Counted from the stretch's first letter, positions 16,388 to 24,200 are shown. The stretch is 64,000 bases of DNA from Hydrogenophaga sp. 2FB (GCF_005503365.1 NZ_SCML01000023.1:1-64000), one strand, 5' to 3'. A program made the numbers and translations. Notes: generated from the sequence alone by a model not told the origin.

Positions 16388-17445
16388 AGCGCTCGTCTGC
16401 GTTGGCGGCGTGGGCCGTGTGCCTTTGGGTGGTGCAGGCTGCGCTGGCGCAGGGCGAGCCCTTGCGCCAGGCCTACGAGAAGCCCGCGTCTGCGTGGCCC
16501 GCGCCCTGGATCGATGAAAGCGTGGCCTTCGTGGAGCTGGGCGCTCAACCACCCTCGTTGCGCCCGGCCTCGATCCGGTCGGCCGCAATGGCCCGCCTCG
16601 GCGCGCAGCTGTTCGTCGATCCGCGCCTCTCCGCCGATGGCCGCGTGTCCTGCGCGAGCTGCCACCGCCCCGACCAAGGCCGGACCGTGCGCACACCCAC
16701 GGCGCGCGGCGTGGCCGGCCCGTCGGGACGGCGCAACCCGCCCAGCCTGTACGGCGTGGCGACGCGCCTCCACTGGGCGTGGGACGGTGCGGGCCGCTCG
16801 TTACCCGCGCAATCGCTGCGGCCCCTGACGGACCCGCGCGAAATGGGCAACGCCTCGCTGGACGCGGTGTGGCAGCGCCTGCGCGGCGCACCCGAGTACG
16901 CCGCGCTCACCCGGGTCGACGACCCGGCGCGCATGGGCGACGCGCTCGCGGCGTTTCAGCGCACGCTGCACACCAACACCCGCTTCGACCGCTTCGCGCG
17001 GGGCGACGCACGTGCATTCACCGACCAGCAGATCCGCGGCCTGCACCTGTTCCGCACGAAGGCCCGCTGCGCGAATTGCCACTTCGGCCCCACCTTGAGC
17101 GACGACAAGTTTCACAACCTCGGCATCGCCTTCTTCGGCGAACCGTCGCAGGACCTCGGGCGTTTCGGGGTGACAGGGCAATGCGACGACGTGGCCCGCT
17201 TTCGCACACCGAGCCTGCGCCACGTGGCGCAGACGGCGCCCTACATGCACCACGGCCTGTTCGATTCGCTGGCGGGTGTGCTGCACCTGTATGCCCGCGG
17301 CGGCGGCGATGCGCGCAGCGGGCGGGCATCGGTGCGATCCGATCCCCTGTACGCGTGCGCGCTGCGTGTGTCGCCGCACCTCCAGCCACTGCCGCTGAGC
17401 ATCGCCGACATCGAGGCGCTGCGCGCGTTTCTGCAGGCACTTTAG
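16384..17445 (+). CDS. diheme cytochrome c peroxidase/MauG family protein
   Basis: This 353-residue periplasmic diheme protein has a signal peptide (about residues 1-23, ending ALAQG) and two heme-binding motifs, CASCH at Cys90-His94 and CANCH at Cys229-His233. The MauG/CcpA architecture also shows RTPSLRHVAQTAPYMHHG near the C-terminus. Members either detoxify H2O2 or make protein-derived cofactors. The start is TTG 16384, overlapping the stop of the upstream gene, because only this start gives the complete signal peptide. The coupling to a family 3 binding protein suggests a shared periplasmic pathway, but no amine or alcohol dehydrogenase gene is in the window. Confidence 0.85.
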   Translation: MKRSSALAAWAVCLWVVQAALAQGEPLRQAYEKPASAWPAPWIDESVAFVELGAQPPSLRPASIRSAAMARLGAQLFVDPRLSADGRVSCASCHRPDQGRTVRTPTARGVAGPSGRRNPPSLYGVATRLHWAWDGAGRSLPAQSLRPLTDPREMGNASLDAVWQRLRGAPEYAALTRVDDPARMGDALAAFQRTLHTNTRFDRFARGDARAFTDQQIRGLHLFRTKARCANCHFGPTLSDDKFHNLGIAFFGEPSQDLGRFGVTGQCDDVARFRTPSLRHVAQTAPYMHHGLFDSLAGVLHLYARGGGDARSGRASVRSDPLYACALRVSPHLQPLPLSIADIEALRAFLQAL

Positions 17446-17487
17446 GCAGCCGATCCGCTCGGCGGACGGTAGTTTTATATAGTTTCA

Positions 17488-17508
17488 ATATCTCATAAAA
17501 TGAGATAT
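17488..17508. promoter_or_regulatory. perfect 9-bp inverted repeat over the AbiE-type operon start (operator)
   Basis: ATATCTCAT and ATGAGATAT are exact inverted copies at 17488-17496 and 17500-17508, separated by AAA. The right arm runs into the start codon at 17507-17509. The sequence just upstream (17470-17490) is AT-rich and suits a promoter. AbiEi antitoxins repress their own operons by binding inverted repeats, so this is a likely autoregulatory site. Confidence 0.7.
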
Positions 17509-18307
17509 GAGCACTATTTACTCTCCACTGGAAAAAGGTTTCACCGCATCCCTGCACGCCATTGACCGGTGCCAGGTCGCGCTCTTGCGGGAGATCGCGG
17601 GCCTTTCCGGACTACGCATGGTGCTCAAGGGAGGCATGGCCATGCGAGCCAGCTTTGGCAGTTTGCGCCTCACGAAGGACATGGACTTCGACCGCGACAC
17701 GGAGGCCACCACCTTGAACTCGGTCCGCAGCATGATCACGCGTGGCATGAAGAGTGCAGCAGAACAGTCGCGGCTCCGGGCCGTGGCGATCGATTTCTCC
17801 AAAGCCACCGATGTCACCCTGCGCGCGCGCATGGTCGGTGAAACGATCGCAGGGCACGCGGTGCGGTTCGAAGTCGAGGTGTCGGGCCGGCGGTTTCCGC
17901 GCCGGGAAAACCGGCGCATGGAAACCGTGGTGCCGCCGTCCGACTACGGCATGGCGCCCTTTCCCGTGCACACCTACACCCACGCGATGCTGGCCGCGTC
18001 CAAGGTTCTGGCCGTCATGTCGGACAACCGCAACGTGCCGCGCGACGTCTACGATCTTCGAGACCTGATCTTCGCGCAGGCCAATCCGGTCGACATCCTT
18101 CGCGGCCTTCCCACAGAGGCCGTGGGGTACATGCGGGCCGACGTCGTCAGCAAACTCGCGCTCATCACCTTTGATCAAGCCCGAGAGGAACTTCTCCCCT
18201 ATCTGCCCCCAGCCATCGCGGCCGAAATCGACCAGGCCACATGGGACGCATGGACGCTGGACGTCGCTGAATCGATCGATGGCTGGTTTCAGGAGATCGG
18301 GCCATGA
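17507..18307 (+). CDS. AbiEii-like nucleotidyltransferase toxin
   Basis: This 266-residue protein is of the AbiEii/AbiGii toxin family, a DNA polymerase beta-like nucleotidyltransferase. The family motifs are LKGGMAMR (Lys41-Gly42-Gly43) and RLTKDMDFD, with acidic residues at Asp58, Asp60 and Asp62. A later DVYDLRDL segment, typical of the family, follows near residue 185. AbiEii toxins of type IV systems act as nucleotidyltransferases and cause reversible growth arrest or abortive phage defence. The start overlaps the operator palindrome and has no clear RBS, so the message may be poorly translated or leaderless. The stop overlaps the next gene's start (ATGA), implying coupled translation. 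Confidence 0.82.
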   Translation: MSTIYSPLEKGFTASLHAIDRCQVALLREIAGLSGLRMVLKGGMAMRASFGSLRLTKDMDFDRDTEATTLNSVRSMITRGMKSAAEQSRLRAVAIDFSKATDVTLRARMVGETIAGHAVRFEVEVSGRRFPRRENRRMETVVPPSDYGMAPFPVHTYTHAMLAASKVLAVMSDNRNVPRDVYDLRDLIFAQANPVDILRGLPTEAVGYMRADVVSKLALITFDQAREELLPYLPPAIAAEIDQATWDAWTLDVAESIDGWFQEIGP

Positions 18308-19038
18308 ATGCACCATGGAAGGTCCATGCGGAGACCTGGCTGATGTCTCCAGAAAGCCCGTTTGTGCTGACCTCGGGCTCGCTGCGGCTGCTCGCCGAGA
18401 GCCATCACCTCGATACCGGCGACCGAGCACCTGCAAACGCCACTTTCTTCCGTTGGCTCAAGGACATGACGGCGGCGCACAAGCTGATCGAAGTCACCCA
18501 TGGCGTGTACCTCAATCGACTCGGACACCGTTCTGAAAGCCCTTCCGCGGCGGCTTCCTTTGTCCGTCGCGGTGCGGTCGTGAGCCTCGCCTATGTGTTG
18601 GAGCAGGCGGGTCTCACGAACAACTTCGGCGAGACGTTCACCTGTGTCATTCCCACACACCCGTCCTGGACCACACCACAACTCAGCGAGCGGCATGTGC
18701 CTGGCCTGGGCACCTTTCGATTTCACGCGATGCGCGTCGACCGCCTGGAACCGCAGGGCGCGAAAACCAGCGACATCTACGACCTGCGCTTCAACTACAA
18801 GCGCACCACACCCGAAAAGGCCTTGCTCGACTGGATCTACCTTGCAAACACAAAGCAAAGCAAGCTCACAGCCCCGGCACTGGACATCAATGCCAACGAA
18901 CTGGACCCGCGGCGGCTCAAGCGCCTGGCCCGCAAGATGGGCATTGAAGCGGAGCTGATGGCGTGGATGGAGCGTTGGCAGCAGTACCAGAACGACCCTG
19001 AGGTGGATGCCAACGCTTCACGGTTCGAGATCGGCTGA
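18304..19038 (+). CDS. AbiEi-like antitoxin/transcriptional regulator
   Basis: This 244-residue protein has an N-terminal winged-helix-like region (about residues 20-75, including FFRWLKDMTAAHKLIEVTHGVYLN) and a C-terminal domain with TTPEKALLDWIYLA, the pattern of AbiEi-type antitoxins. Such proteins repress the operon and counter the nucleotidyltransferase toxin. It overlaps the toxin gene by 4 bases. The order is toxin first, the reverse of the classical abiEi-abiEii operon. I infer the antitoxin role from domain pattern and partner. Confidence 0.75.
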   Translation: MNAPWKVHAETWLMSPESPFVLTSGSLRLLAESHHLDTGDRAPANATFFRWLKDMTAAHKLIEVTHGVYLNRLGHRSESPSAAASFVRRGAVVSLAYVLEQAGLTNNFGETFTCVIPTHPSWTTPQLSERHVPGLGTFRFHAMRVDRLEPQGAKTSDIYDLRFNYKRTTPEKALLDWIYLANTKQSKLTAPALDINANELDPRRLKRLARKMGIEAELMAWMERWQQYQNDPEVDANASRFEIG

Positions 19039-19045
19039 ACGGCTC

Positions 19046-20401
19046 TCAAGCCACCAACCGCTGCGCCCCCGCATACCGGCTCACCGGCCGCTCCAACCCC
19101 AGGTTCTCCCGCAAGGTCGTGCCCTCGTACGCCGTGCGGAACAAGCCCCGTCGCTGCAGTTCCGGCACCACCAGTTCCACGAACTCGTTGAGCGAGGCCG
19201 GCAGCACCGGTGGCATCACGTTGAAGCCATCGGCCGCTCCGTTCTCGAACCATTCCTGCATGCGATCGGCGATGGTCTGCGGCGTGCCGATCACCACCCA
19301 GTGCCCGCGCGCGCCGGCCAGGTACTCGTACAGCTGGCGCACGGTGAAGCGTTCGCGCCGCGCCAGTTCGATCACCACGTGCGCGCGGCTGTTGATGCCC
19401 TTGGGCGGCTCGGGGTAGTACGGCGGCGGCGCGTCCAGGCTCCAGCGCCGCAGGTCCTCGCCCGGCCAGAACGGCGCGAGCGTGCTCAGGCCCACCGACG
19501 GGTGGATCAAGGCCTGCAGCTCGGCCCACTTGGCCTGCGCCTCTTCCTCCGTGCGGCCGATCACCGGCGAAATGCCGGGCAGCACCAGCAACTGCTCGGG
19601 GCGGCGGCCGTACTTGCCCATGCGGCCTTTCACGTCGGCATAGAACGCCTGCGCTTCGGCCAGGCTGGTCCAGGCGGTGAAGATCGCCTCGGCCGTCGCG
19701 GCGGCGAGTTCCTTGCCGTCCTCGGACGAGCCGGCCTGCACGATCACCGGATGGCCCTGCGGCGAGCGCTCCAGGTTGAGCGGCCCCTTCACCTTCAGGT
19801 GCTTGCCGACGTGGTTGAGCTCGTGCACCTTCTTCGGGTCGAAGTAGATGCCGGACTCGCGGTCGCGCACGAAGGCATCGTCGTCGAAGCTGTCCCACAG
19901 GCCCTTGACCACGTCCACGAACTCGGTCGCCTTCGCGTAGCGGTCGCCCGGCGAGGGGTGCGCGTCCAGCCCGAAGTTGCCATGCACGCTGGCGTTGCTG
20001 GTGGTCACCACGTTCCACGCCGCGCGGCCTTTGCTGATGTGATCGAGCGAGGCGAACTTGCGCGCGAGCAGGTAGGGATCTTCGTAGGTGGTGGACGCCG
20101 TGGCCACGAAGCCGATGTGTTTCGTCACCGCGGCCAGCGCGGCCCACAAGGTGACCGGCTCGAAGTGCGAGATGCGGCCCTGGCGGCCGAACGACTCGTC
20201 GTCGCCCGTGCCCCAGATGCCCGGGCTGTCGGCGACGAACACCTGGTCGAACAGGCCGCGCTCCGCCGTCTGCGCCACCTCGATGTAGTGATCGATGTTG
20301 GTGCCCGAGTCAATCTGCGACCCCGGGTGCCGCCAGGCGGCGATGTGGTGGCCGGTGGCCATGATGAAGGCGCCAAGGCGCAGTTGCCGATGCTTGCTCA
20401 T
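19046..20401 (-). CDS. FMN-dependent monooxygenase, NtaA/SnaA/DszA (LLM) family
   Basis: This 451-residue class C flavin monooxygenase uses FMNH2 from a separate reductase to oxidise substrates. Typical blocks are LRLGAFIMATGHH at the start, YEDPYLLARKFASLDHIS, the WNVVTTSN segment, and QAGSSEDGKELAA. The family includes nitrilotriacetate, pristinamycin, dibenzothiophene sulfone and methanesulfonate/sulfone monooxygenases. In Burkholderiales such genes often serve organosulfur scavenging. ATG 20401 has a GGGGAG RBS. Its upstream minus-strand region has TCGTT and TAGATT at the same spacing as the shared promoter pattern, supporting a sulfur-starvation role (inference). Confidence 0.82.
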   Translation of the reverse strand: MSKHRQLRLGAFIMATGHHIAAWRHPGSQIDSGTNIDHYIEVAQTAERGLFDQVFVADSPGIWGTGDDESFGRQGRISHFEPVTLWAALAAVTKHIGFVATASTTYEDPYLLARKFASLDHISKGRAAWNVVTTSNASVHGNFGLDAHPSPGDRYAKATEFVDVVKGLWDSFDDDAFVRDRESGIYFDPKKVHELNHVGKHLKVKGPLNLERSPQGHPVIVQAGSSEDGKELAAATAEAIFTAWTSLAEAQAFYADVKGRMGKYGRRPEQLLVLPGISPVIGRTEEEAQAKWAELQALIHPSVGLSTLAPFWPGEDLRRWSLDAPPPYYPEPPKGINSRAHVVIELARRERFTVRQLYEYLAGARGHWVVIGTPQTIADRMQEWFENGAADGFNVMPPVLPASLNEFVELVVPELQRRGLFRTAYEGTTLRENLGLERPVSRYAGAQRLVA

Positions 20402-20533
20402 GGGTGGGTGCTCCCCTGTGGTTGGAACCCGCCAATCTAGGCGCGCAGGCCCCGACAGGGAACGAAACAAAGCGCATATGCATAGCCGATCTGCTTCGTT
20501 GTGGCGGCGCACTTTCACGCCTAGCATGGGTTC
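20402..20533. promoter_or_regulatory. back-to-back promoters around a GCATATGC palindrome
   Basis: The 8-bp palindrome GCATATGC lies at 20474-20481. To the right, on the plus strand, TCGTT (20496-20500) and TAGCAT (20522-20527) repeat the spacing seen before the 4236 and 23068 genes, including the longer match GCCTAGCATGGG shared with 4161-4172. To the left, on the minus strand, TCGTT and TAGATT face the monooxygenase gene. The layout suggests one activator site region serving two divergent transcripts. Confidence 0.55.
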
Positions 20534-20619
20534 ACCGGTTGAGTCTGGTCCGGCCGATGCGGGGATGCTGAAAACCCTGGTTGTCTCCTGGGGGGAGGAT
20601 TGCATCGGCCGGTTTTTTT
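20534..20619 (+). ncRNA. candidate small RNA ending in a hairpin plus T7
   Basis: No convincing gene is present on the plus strand here, yet a TAGCAT -10-like box (20522-20527) is followed within about 95 bases by a terminator-like structure. CCGGCCGATGC (20550-20560) pairs perfectly with GCATCGGCCGG (20602-20612), directly followed by seven T (20613-20619). The 41-base loop contains a smaller CTCC/GGAG stem. The opposing methyltransferase transcript appears to terminate at about 20626, so two transcripts meet here. A short peptide beginning at the ATG inside the loop cannot be excluded, but it would read through the T-tract. Existence and function are inferred. Confidence 0.45.
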
Positions 20620-20625
20620 ACGCCC

Positions 20626-20690
20626 AAAAGAAAACCCGCCGAAGCGGGTGAACCTCCAGGGTGGAGGCGAAGCTCGGGGGGAGAGCTTCG
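20626..20690 (-). terminator. triple-hairpin intrinsic terminator of the methyltransferase gene
   Basis: Read on the minus strand, three hairpins occur in a row. They are an 8-bp CGAAGCTC stem (plus arms 20668-20675 and 20683-20690), a CCTCCA/TGGAGG stem, and ACCCGC/GCGGGT with a TTCG loop (20634-20649), followed by TTTTCTTTT. The last is a textbook intrinsic terminator. The preceding two may stabilise the 3' end or belong to a separate minus-strand RNA. Confidence 0.65.
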
Positions 20691-20803
20691 GAGACCTTGG
20701 TGTATGACAGTGCCGCCAGTATTCCCGCAAGCACTGCCGGGCCGTGTCGGACACGGATCAGTTGCTGTGTAGGAAAAGAAGAAGATGCGGCGCACGCCCG
20801 TCT

Positions 20804-21568
20804 TCAACGGCTCGCCACGATGAAAAGCCGCGGGAAAGGCAACAGCACTGTGCCATCGGCCAGCGCGGGATAGGCCTCGGTGATGGCGGCGAGATAGCGG
20901 GCCACGAAAGCCGCCTTCTCGTCTTCGTCCAGCGGCGCCAGATAGGGCCGCAGGGCCGAGGTCTTGAACCACTCCACCACGGCTTCGGGGCCACCCGCCA
21001 GGGGATGGAAGTAGGTCGTGCGCCACACATCGACGCTGGTGCACAGCGGCTTGAGCAGCTGGAAATAGAACGCGGCGTGGTGCCGCGCGGGGTGTTGAAT
21101 GCCTCCTATTTTTGAGGCCCAGGGTCCGTCTGCCGCCACCTGCCGCGCCAGCCGGTGCGCGGGCTCTTCCAGGTTGTCGGGCGTCTGCACGGCCAAGCTT
21201 CCGCCGGGGGCCAGACGGCTGACCAAGCGCGGGTACAGCCTGGCGTGCTCGGGCAGCCATTGCAGCGAGGCGTTGGCCAGGATCACATCAAAGGACTCGG
21301 TCGGGTTCCAGGTGGCGATGTCGGCGAGTTCAAAAGCCGTGTCCGGCAAGCGCTTGCGGGCCGCGGCCAACATGTCTTCGGAACTGTCCAGCCCGGTCAC
21401 GCGGGCCTGCGGGAAGCGCGCGGCCAACACCTCGGTGGAGTTGCCAGGGCCACAGCCGAGGTCGATGGCGACACGCACGTCCCGGAGCGGCAGCGCGGCC
21501 ACCAGGTCGCGCACAGGGCGCGTGCGTTCTTGCTCAAAGGCCGAGTACTTGCTGGCGGACCACGTCAT
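20804..21568 (-). CDS. tam: trans-aconitate 2-methyltransferase-like SAM-dependent methyltransferase
   Basis: This 254-residue class I methyltransferase has the SAM-binding motif AIDLGCGPGNST (about residues 34-45), the acidic loop VTGLDSSEDML, and LANASLQWLPEH. These match the Tam family, which methylates trans-aconitate to relieve aconitase inhibition. ATG 21568 gives the standard Tam N-terminus MTWSASKYSAFE; a longer frame to 21673 was rejected. It is a single gene with its own 3' terminator, divergent from the peroxiredoxin gene. Substrate assignment follows the family and is not proven by sequence alone. Confidence 0.8.
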   Translation of the reverse strand: MTWSASKYSAFEQERTRPVRDLVAALPLRDVRVAIDLGCGPGNSTEVLAARFPQARVTGLDSSEDMLAAARKRLPDTAFELADIATWNPTESFDVILANASLQWLPEHARLYPRLVSRLAPGGSLAVQTPDNLEEPAHRLARQVAADGPWASKIGGIQHPARHHAAFYFQLLKPLCTSVDVWRTTYFHPLAGGPEAVVEWFKTSALRPYLAPLDEDEKAAFVARYLAAITEAYPALADGTVLLPFPRLFIVASR

Positions 21569-21745
21569 CGTGCGTTCTCTCCATGGGGTTGGGCTGTCGG
21601 CGCATTGTGCCTCTGCGCTCAATGTCCATGCACAAAGAAGGCATCGAGCCATATGCCGAGAGCCCATAAACAAACTACTTCATAGTTGTTTGAAGACCTG
21701 CAGGCGCTCCTGACAATGCACCTCTACTTTTGACGAGAGCCCTTC

Positions 21746-22387
21746 ATGAGCACACTTCGACTCGGTGATACCGCACCCGATTTCACACAAGACTCCACCG
21801 ACGGCCCGATCCGCTTCCACGAATGGGCGGGCGACCACTGGGTGGTGTTGTTCTCGCACCCGGCCGACTTCACACCGGTGTGCACCACCGAACTCGGCAG
21901 GACCGCCGCGCTGTCCACCGAATTCGCCCGGCGCAACGCCAAGCCCATCGCGGTCAGCGTCGACCCGCTGGACTCGCATGGCAAATGGGTGCTCGACATC
22001 AACGAGACGCAGAACACCACGGTCAACTTCCCCATCCTGGCCGATGCGGACCGCCAGGTGGCCACGCTCTACGACATGATCCACCCCAACGCGTCGGCCA
22101 CCGCCACGGTGCGCAGCGTGTTCATCATCGACCCGAAGAAGGTGATCCGCACCACGCTCACCTACCCCGCGAGCACCGGCCGCAACTTCAACGAGATCCT
22201 GCGCGTGATCGATTCGCTGCAGCTCACCGACAGCCACAAGGTCGCCACGCCGGCCAACTGGACCGACGGCGAGGACGTGGTGATCGTGCCCAGCCTGCAA
22301 GACCCGGCCGAACTCGCGCAGCGTTTCCCCAAGGGCTTCAAGGCCGTGCGGCCCTACCTGCGCCTCACGCCGCAGCCCAACCGCTGA
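21746..22387 (+). CDS. 1-Cys peroxiredoxin (Prx6 type)
   Basis: This 213-residue cytoplasmic peroxidase of the AhpC/TSA superfamily, Prx6 branch, reduces H2O2 and organic hydroperoxides. The peroxidatic cysteine is Cys46 in HPADFTPVCTTELG. The long C-terminal dimerisation arm with YPASTGRNFNEILRVIDSLQ and the final KGFKAVRPYLR is typical, and no conserved resolving cysteine is seen. The gene precedes a small hydrolase gene by 11 bases and the two likely form a transcription unit upstream of the sulfate transporter genes. Confidence 0.93.
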   Translation: MSTLRLGDTAPDFTQDSTDGPIRFHEWAGDHWVVLFSHPADFTPVCTTELGRTAALSTEFARRNAKPIAVSVDPLDSHGKWVLDINETQNTTVNFPILADADRQVATLYDMIHPNASATATVRSVFIIDPKKVIRTTLTYPASTGRNFNEILRVIDSLQLTDSHKVATPANWTDGEDVVIVPSLQDPAELAQRFPKGFKAVRPYLRLTPQPNR

Positions 22388-22398
22388 GCGCGCACGGC

Positions 22399-22977
22399 AT
22401 GGCATCGCCCACGGTCATCATCATTCCGGGCTGGCGCAACTCCGGCCCGGGCCACTGGCAGACCTTGTGGTCGGACAGCCTGCCTTCGGTGTTGCGGGTG
22501 GAGCAGGACGACTGGGTCGCGCCAGTGCGGCAGGCCTGGGTCTCGCGCCTGAGCGAAACCATTGAACGCGCGCCGGGCACGGTGATCGTGGTCGCGCACA
22601 GCCTGGGCTGCATCACCACCACGCACCTGCCGCCCGAGGTGGCGCAACGCATCCAGGGCGCGCTGCTGGTCGCGCCAGCCGACCCCGAGCGCCGCGGCGT
22701 GCTGGCCGACTTCGCGCCCGTGCCCTACCAGCGCCTGCCCTACCGCAGCATCCTGGTGGCCAGCAACAACGACCCCTATTGCCCGGTGCGCACCGCGGGC
22801 GCCTATGCGCGGGCCTGGGGCAGCGAGTTCGTGCGGCTCAACGAGGCCGGTCACATCAACGTCGATTCGGGCCACGGCCACTGGCCGCTGGGCTTGGCGT
22901 TGCTGCAGTCGCTGGGCGCGCACGTGCCGGCTGGCAACCGCCTGGACGAGCCGGTGGCGACAGCGCTTTATTCCTGA
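22399..22977 (+). CDS. RBBP9/YdeN-family serine hydrolase
   Basis: This 192-residue alpha/beta hydrolase begins with the family-typical VIIIPGWRNSGPGHWQ oxyanion segment. The nucleophile is Ser68 in VVAHSLGC, the aspartate lies in ASNNDPYC, and the histidine in NEAGHINVDSGHGHWP. Natural substrates of this bacterial family are mostly unknown. ATG 22399 is the first in-frame ATG after the peroxiredoxin gene, with an 11-base gap. Confidence 0.85.
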   Translation: MASPTVIIIPGWRNSGPGHWQTLWSDSLPSVLRVEQDDWVAPVRQAWVSRLSETIERAPGTVIVVAHSLGCITTTHLPPEVAQRIQGALLVAPADPERRGVLADFAPVPYQRLPYRSILVASNNDPYCPVRTAGAYARAWGSEFVRLNEAGHINVDSGHGHWPLGLALLQSLGAHVPAGNRLDEPVATALYS

Positions 22978-22979
22978 TC

Positions 22980-23034
22980 GACATAAAGAAACAAGAACAA
23001 AGTCGTTGGGAATCGCTGGACCGACGCCCAGAAT
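22980..23034 (+). promoter_or_regulatory. candidate sulfur-regulon promoter of the sulfate transporter operon
   Basis: ACATAA (22981-22986), TCGTT (23003-23007), a -35-like TTGGGA (23006-23011), a 17-bp spacer and CAGAAT (23029-23034) have exactly the spacing found at 4116-4169 and 20474-20527. The predicted transcript start is about 27 bases before the binding-protein ATG at 23068. As the operon is a standard CysB target in related bacteria, this copy anchors the interpretation of the others. Confidence 0.6.
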
Positions 23035-23067
23035 GCGTTGCATCCTGTTTCAGCTTTGGAGCTCTCC

Positions 23068-24069
23068 ATGAAAAACACCTTGCGTGCGGCACTGGCCGCC
23101 GTCGCCCTGTCCACGTCCGCCCTGGCAGGCGCACAGACCACCACGCTGCTCAACGTGTCCTACGACGTGGCGCGCGAGTTCTACAAGGACATCAACGTCG
23201 CCTTCGTCGCGAGCTACAAGAAGTCCACCGGCAAGGACATCAAGGTGGACCAGTCGCATGCGGGCTCCAGCGCGCAGGCGCGTGCCGTGGCGGACGGCCT
23301 GGACGCCGACGTGGTGACCATGAACACCACGACCGACGTGGACTTCCTGGCCGACAAGGGCGTGGTCGCCAAGGACTGGCGCCAGAAATTCCCCAACAAC
23401 GCCGCGCCCACCGCTTCGACGATGCTGTTCCTCGTGCGCAATGGCAACCCCAAGAACATCAAGGACTGGGACGACCTGATCAAGCCCGGCGTGCAGGTCA
23501 TCGTGGTCAACCCCAAGACCGGCGGCAATGGCCGGTACGCCTATCTGGCGGCCTGGGGCTACGTGCGCAGCAAGGGCGGCACCGACGCACAAGCCGCCGA
23601 GTTCGTGGGCAAGCTCTACAAGAACGTACCGGTGCTGGCGCGCGGCGGGCGCGATGCCACGGGCGTCTTCCTGCAACGCAACATCGGCGACGTGCTGATC
23701 ACCTTCGAATCCGAAGTCGTCTCGGTGAACAACGAGTTCGGCGCCGGCAAAGTCGACGCCATCCACCCGAGCGCATCCATCGTGGCCGAGAACCCGGTGG
23801 CCATCGTCGAGCGCACCGTGAACAAGAAGGGCTCGGCCGCCGAAGCCAAGGCCTACCTCGAATTCCTCTACAGCCCTGAAGGCCAGGAGATCGCGGCCAA
23901 GCACAACATCCGCCCGCGCAACGAAGCCATCCTGAAGAAATACGCGACCGCGTTCAAGCCGATCAAGCTGTTCGCCGTCAGCGACTATTTCGGCTCCTTT
24001 GCCGAAGCGCAGAAGGTCCACTTCAACGACGGCGGCCAGTTCGACAAGCTGTACACCGTCGGCAAGTAG
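23068..24069 (+). CDS. sbp: sulfate/thiosulfate-binding periplasmic protein
   Basis: This 333-residue periplasmic binding protein of the Sbp/CysP family has a signal peptide of about 23 residues ending AGA. Family blocks are LLNVSYDVAREFY, DQSHAGSSAQARAVADGL, the TGGNGRYAYLAAWGY ligand-side segment, and FFLxRN-like LVRNGNPKNIKDW. It delivers sulfate (or thiosulfate) to CysTWA encoded next. ATG 23068 follows a GGAG RBS; the earlier ATG 23038 would add ten residues before the signal and overlaps the promoter. Confidence 0.93.
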   Translation: MKNTLRAALAAVALSTSALAGAQTTTLLNVSYDVAREFYKDINVAFVASYKKSTGKDIKVDQSHAGSSAQARAVADGLDADVVTMNTTTDVDFLADKGVVAKDWRQKFPNNAAPTASTMLFLVRNGNPKNIKDWDDLIKPGVQVIVVNPKTGGNGRYAYLAAWGYVRSKGGTDAQAAEFVGKLYKNVPVLARGGRDATGVFLQRNIGDVLITFESEVVSVNNEFGAGKVDAIHPSASIVAENPVAIVERTVNKKGSAAEAKAYLEFLYSPEGQEIAAKHNIRPRNEAILKKYATAFKPIKLFAVSDYFGSFAEAQKVHFNDGGQFDKLYTVGK

Positions 24070-24075
24070 AGAAGT

Positions 24076-24151
24076 CCCACCACCGCGCTCCGCGCGACCC
24101 CCCAAGGGGGGCGATGCCTGAGGCCCGGCAAAGCCGGTTCCTCGGCATCTC
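24076..24151 (+). repeat. intergenic palindromic repeat, copy A
   Basis: The element contains CCCCCC/GGGGGG, then GATGCC (24113-24118) pairing with GGCATC (24144-24149) around an inner CCGGC-AAA-GCCGG stem. Similar elements occur near 42.8, 53.4, 56.6 and 59.1 kb. It lies between the binding-protein and cysT genes and could limit read-through or stabilise the upstream message. Confidence 0.7.
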
Positions 24152-24200
24152 TTGATGAGCGCTACCTCTCTCCTCTCGGCGCTTTTGGATCTCGAACCTT

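Noticed and set aside
20468-20651. Small peptide reading frame through the candidate small RNA
   Set aside because: It runs through the hairpin and T7 and continues into the opposing terminator, with no RBS or recognisable motif.
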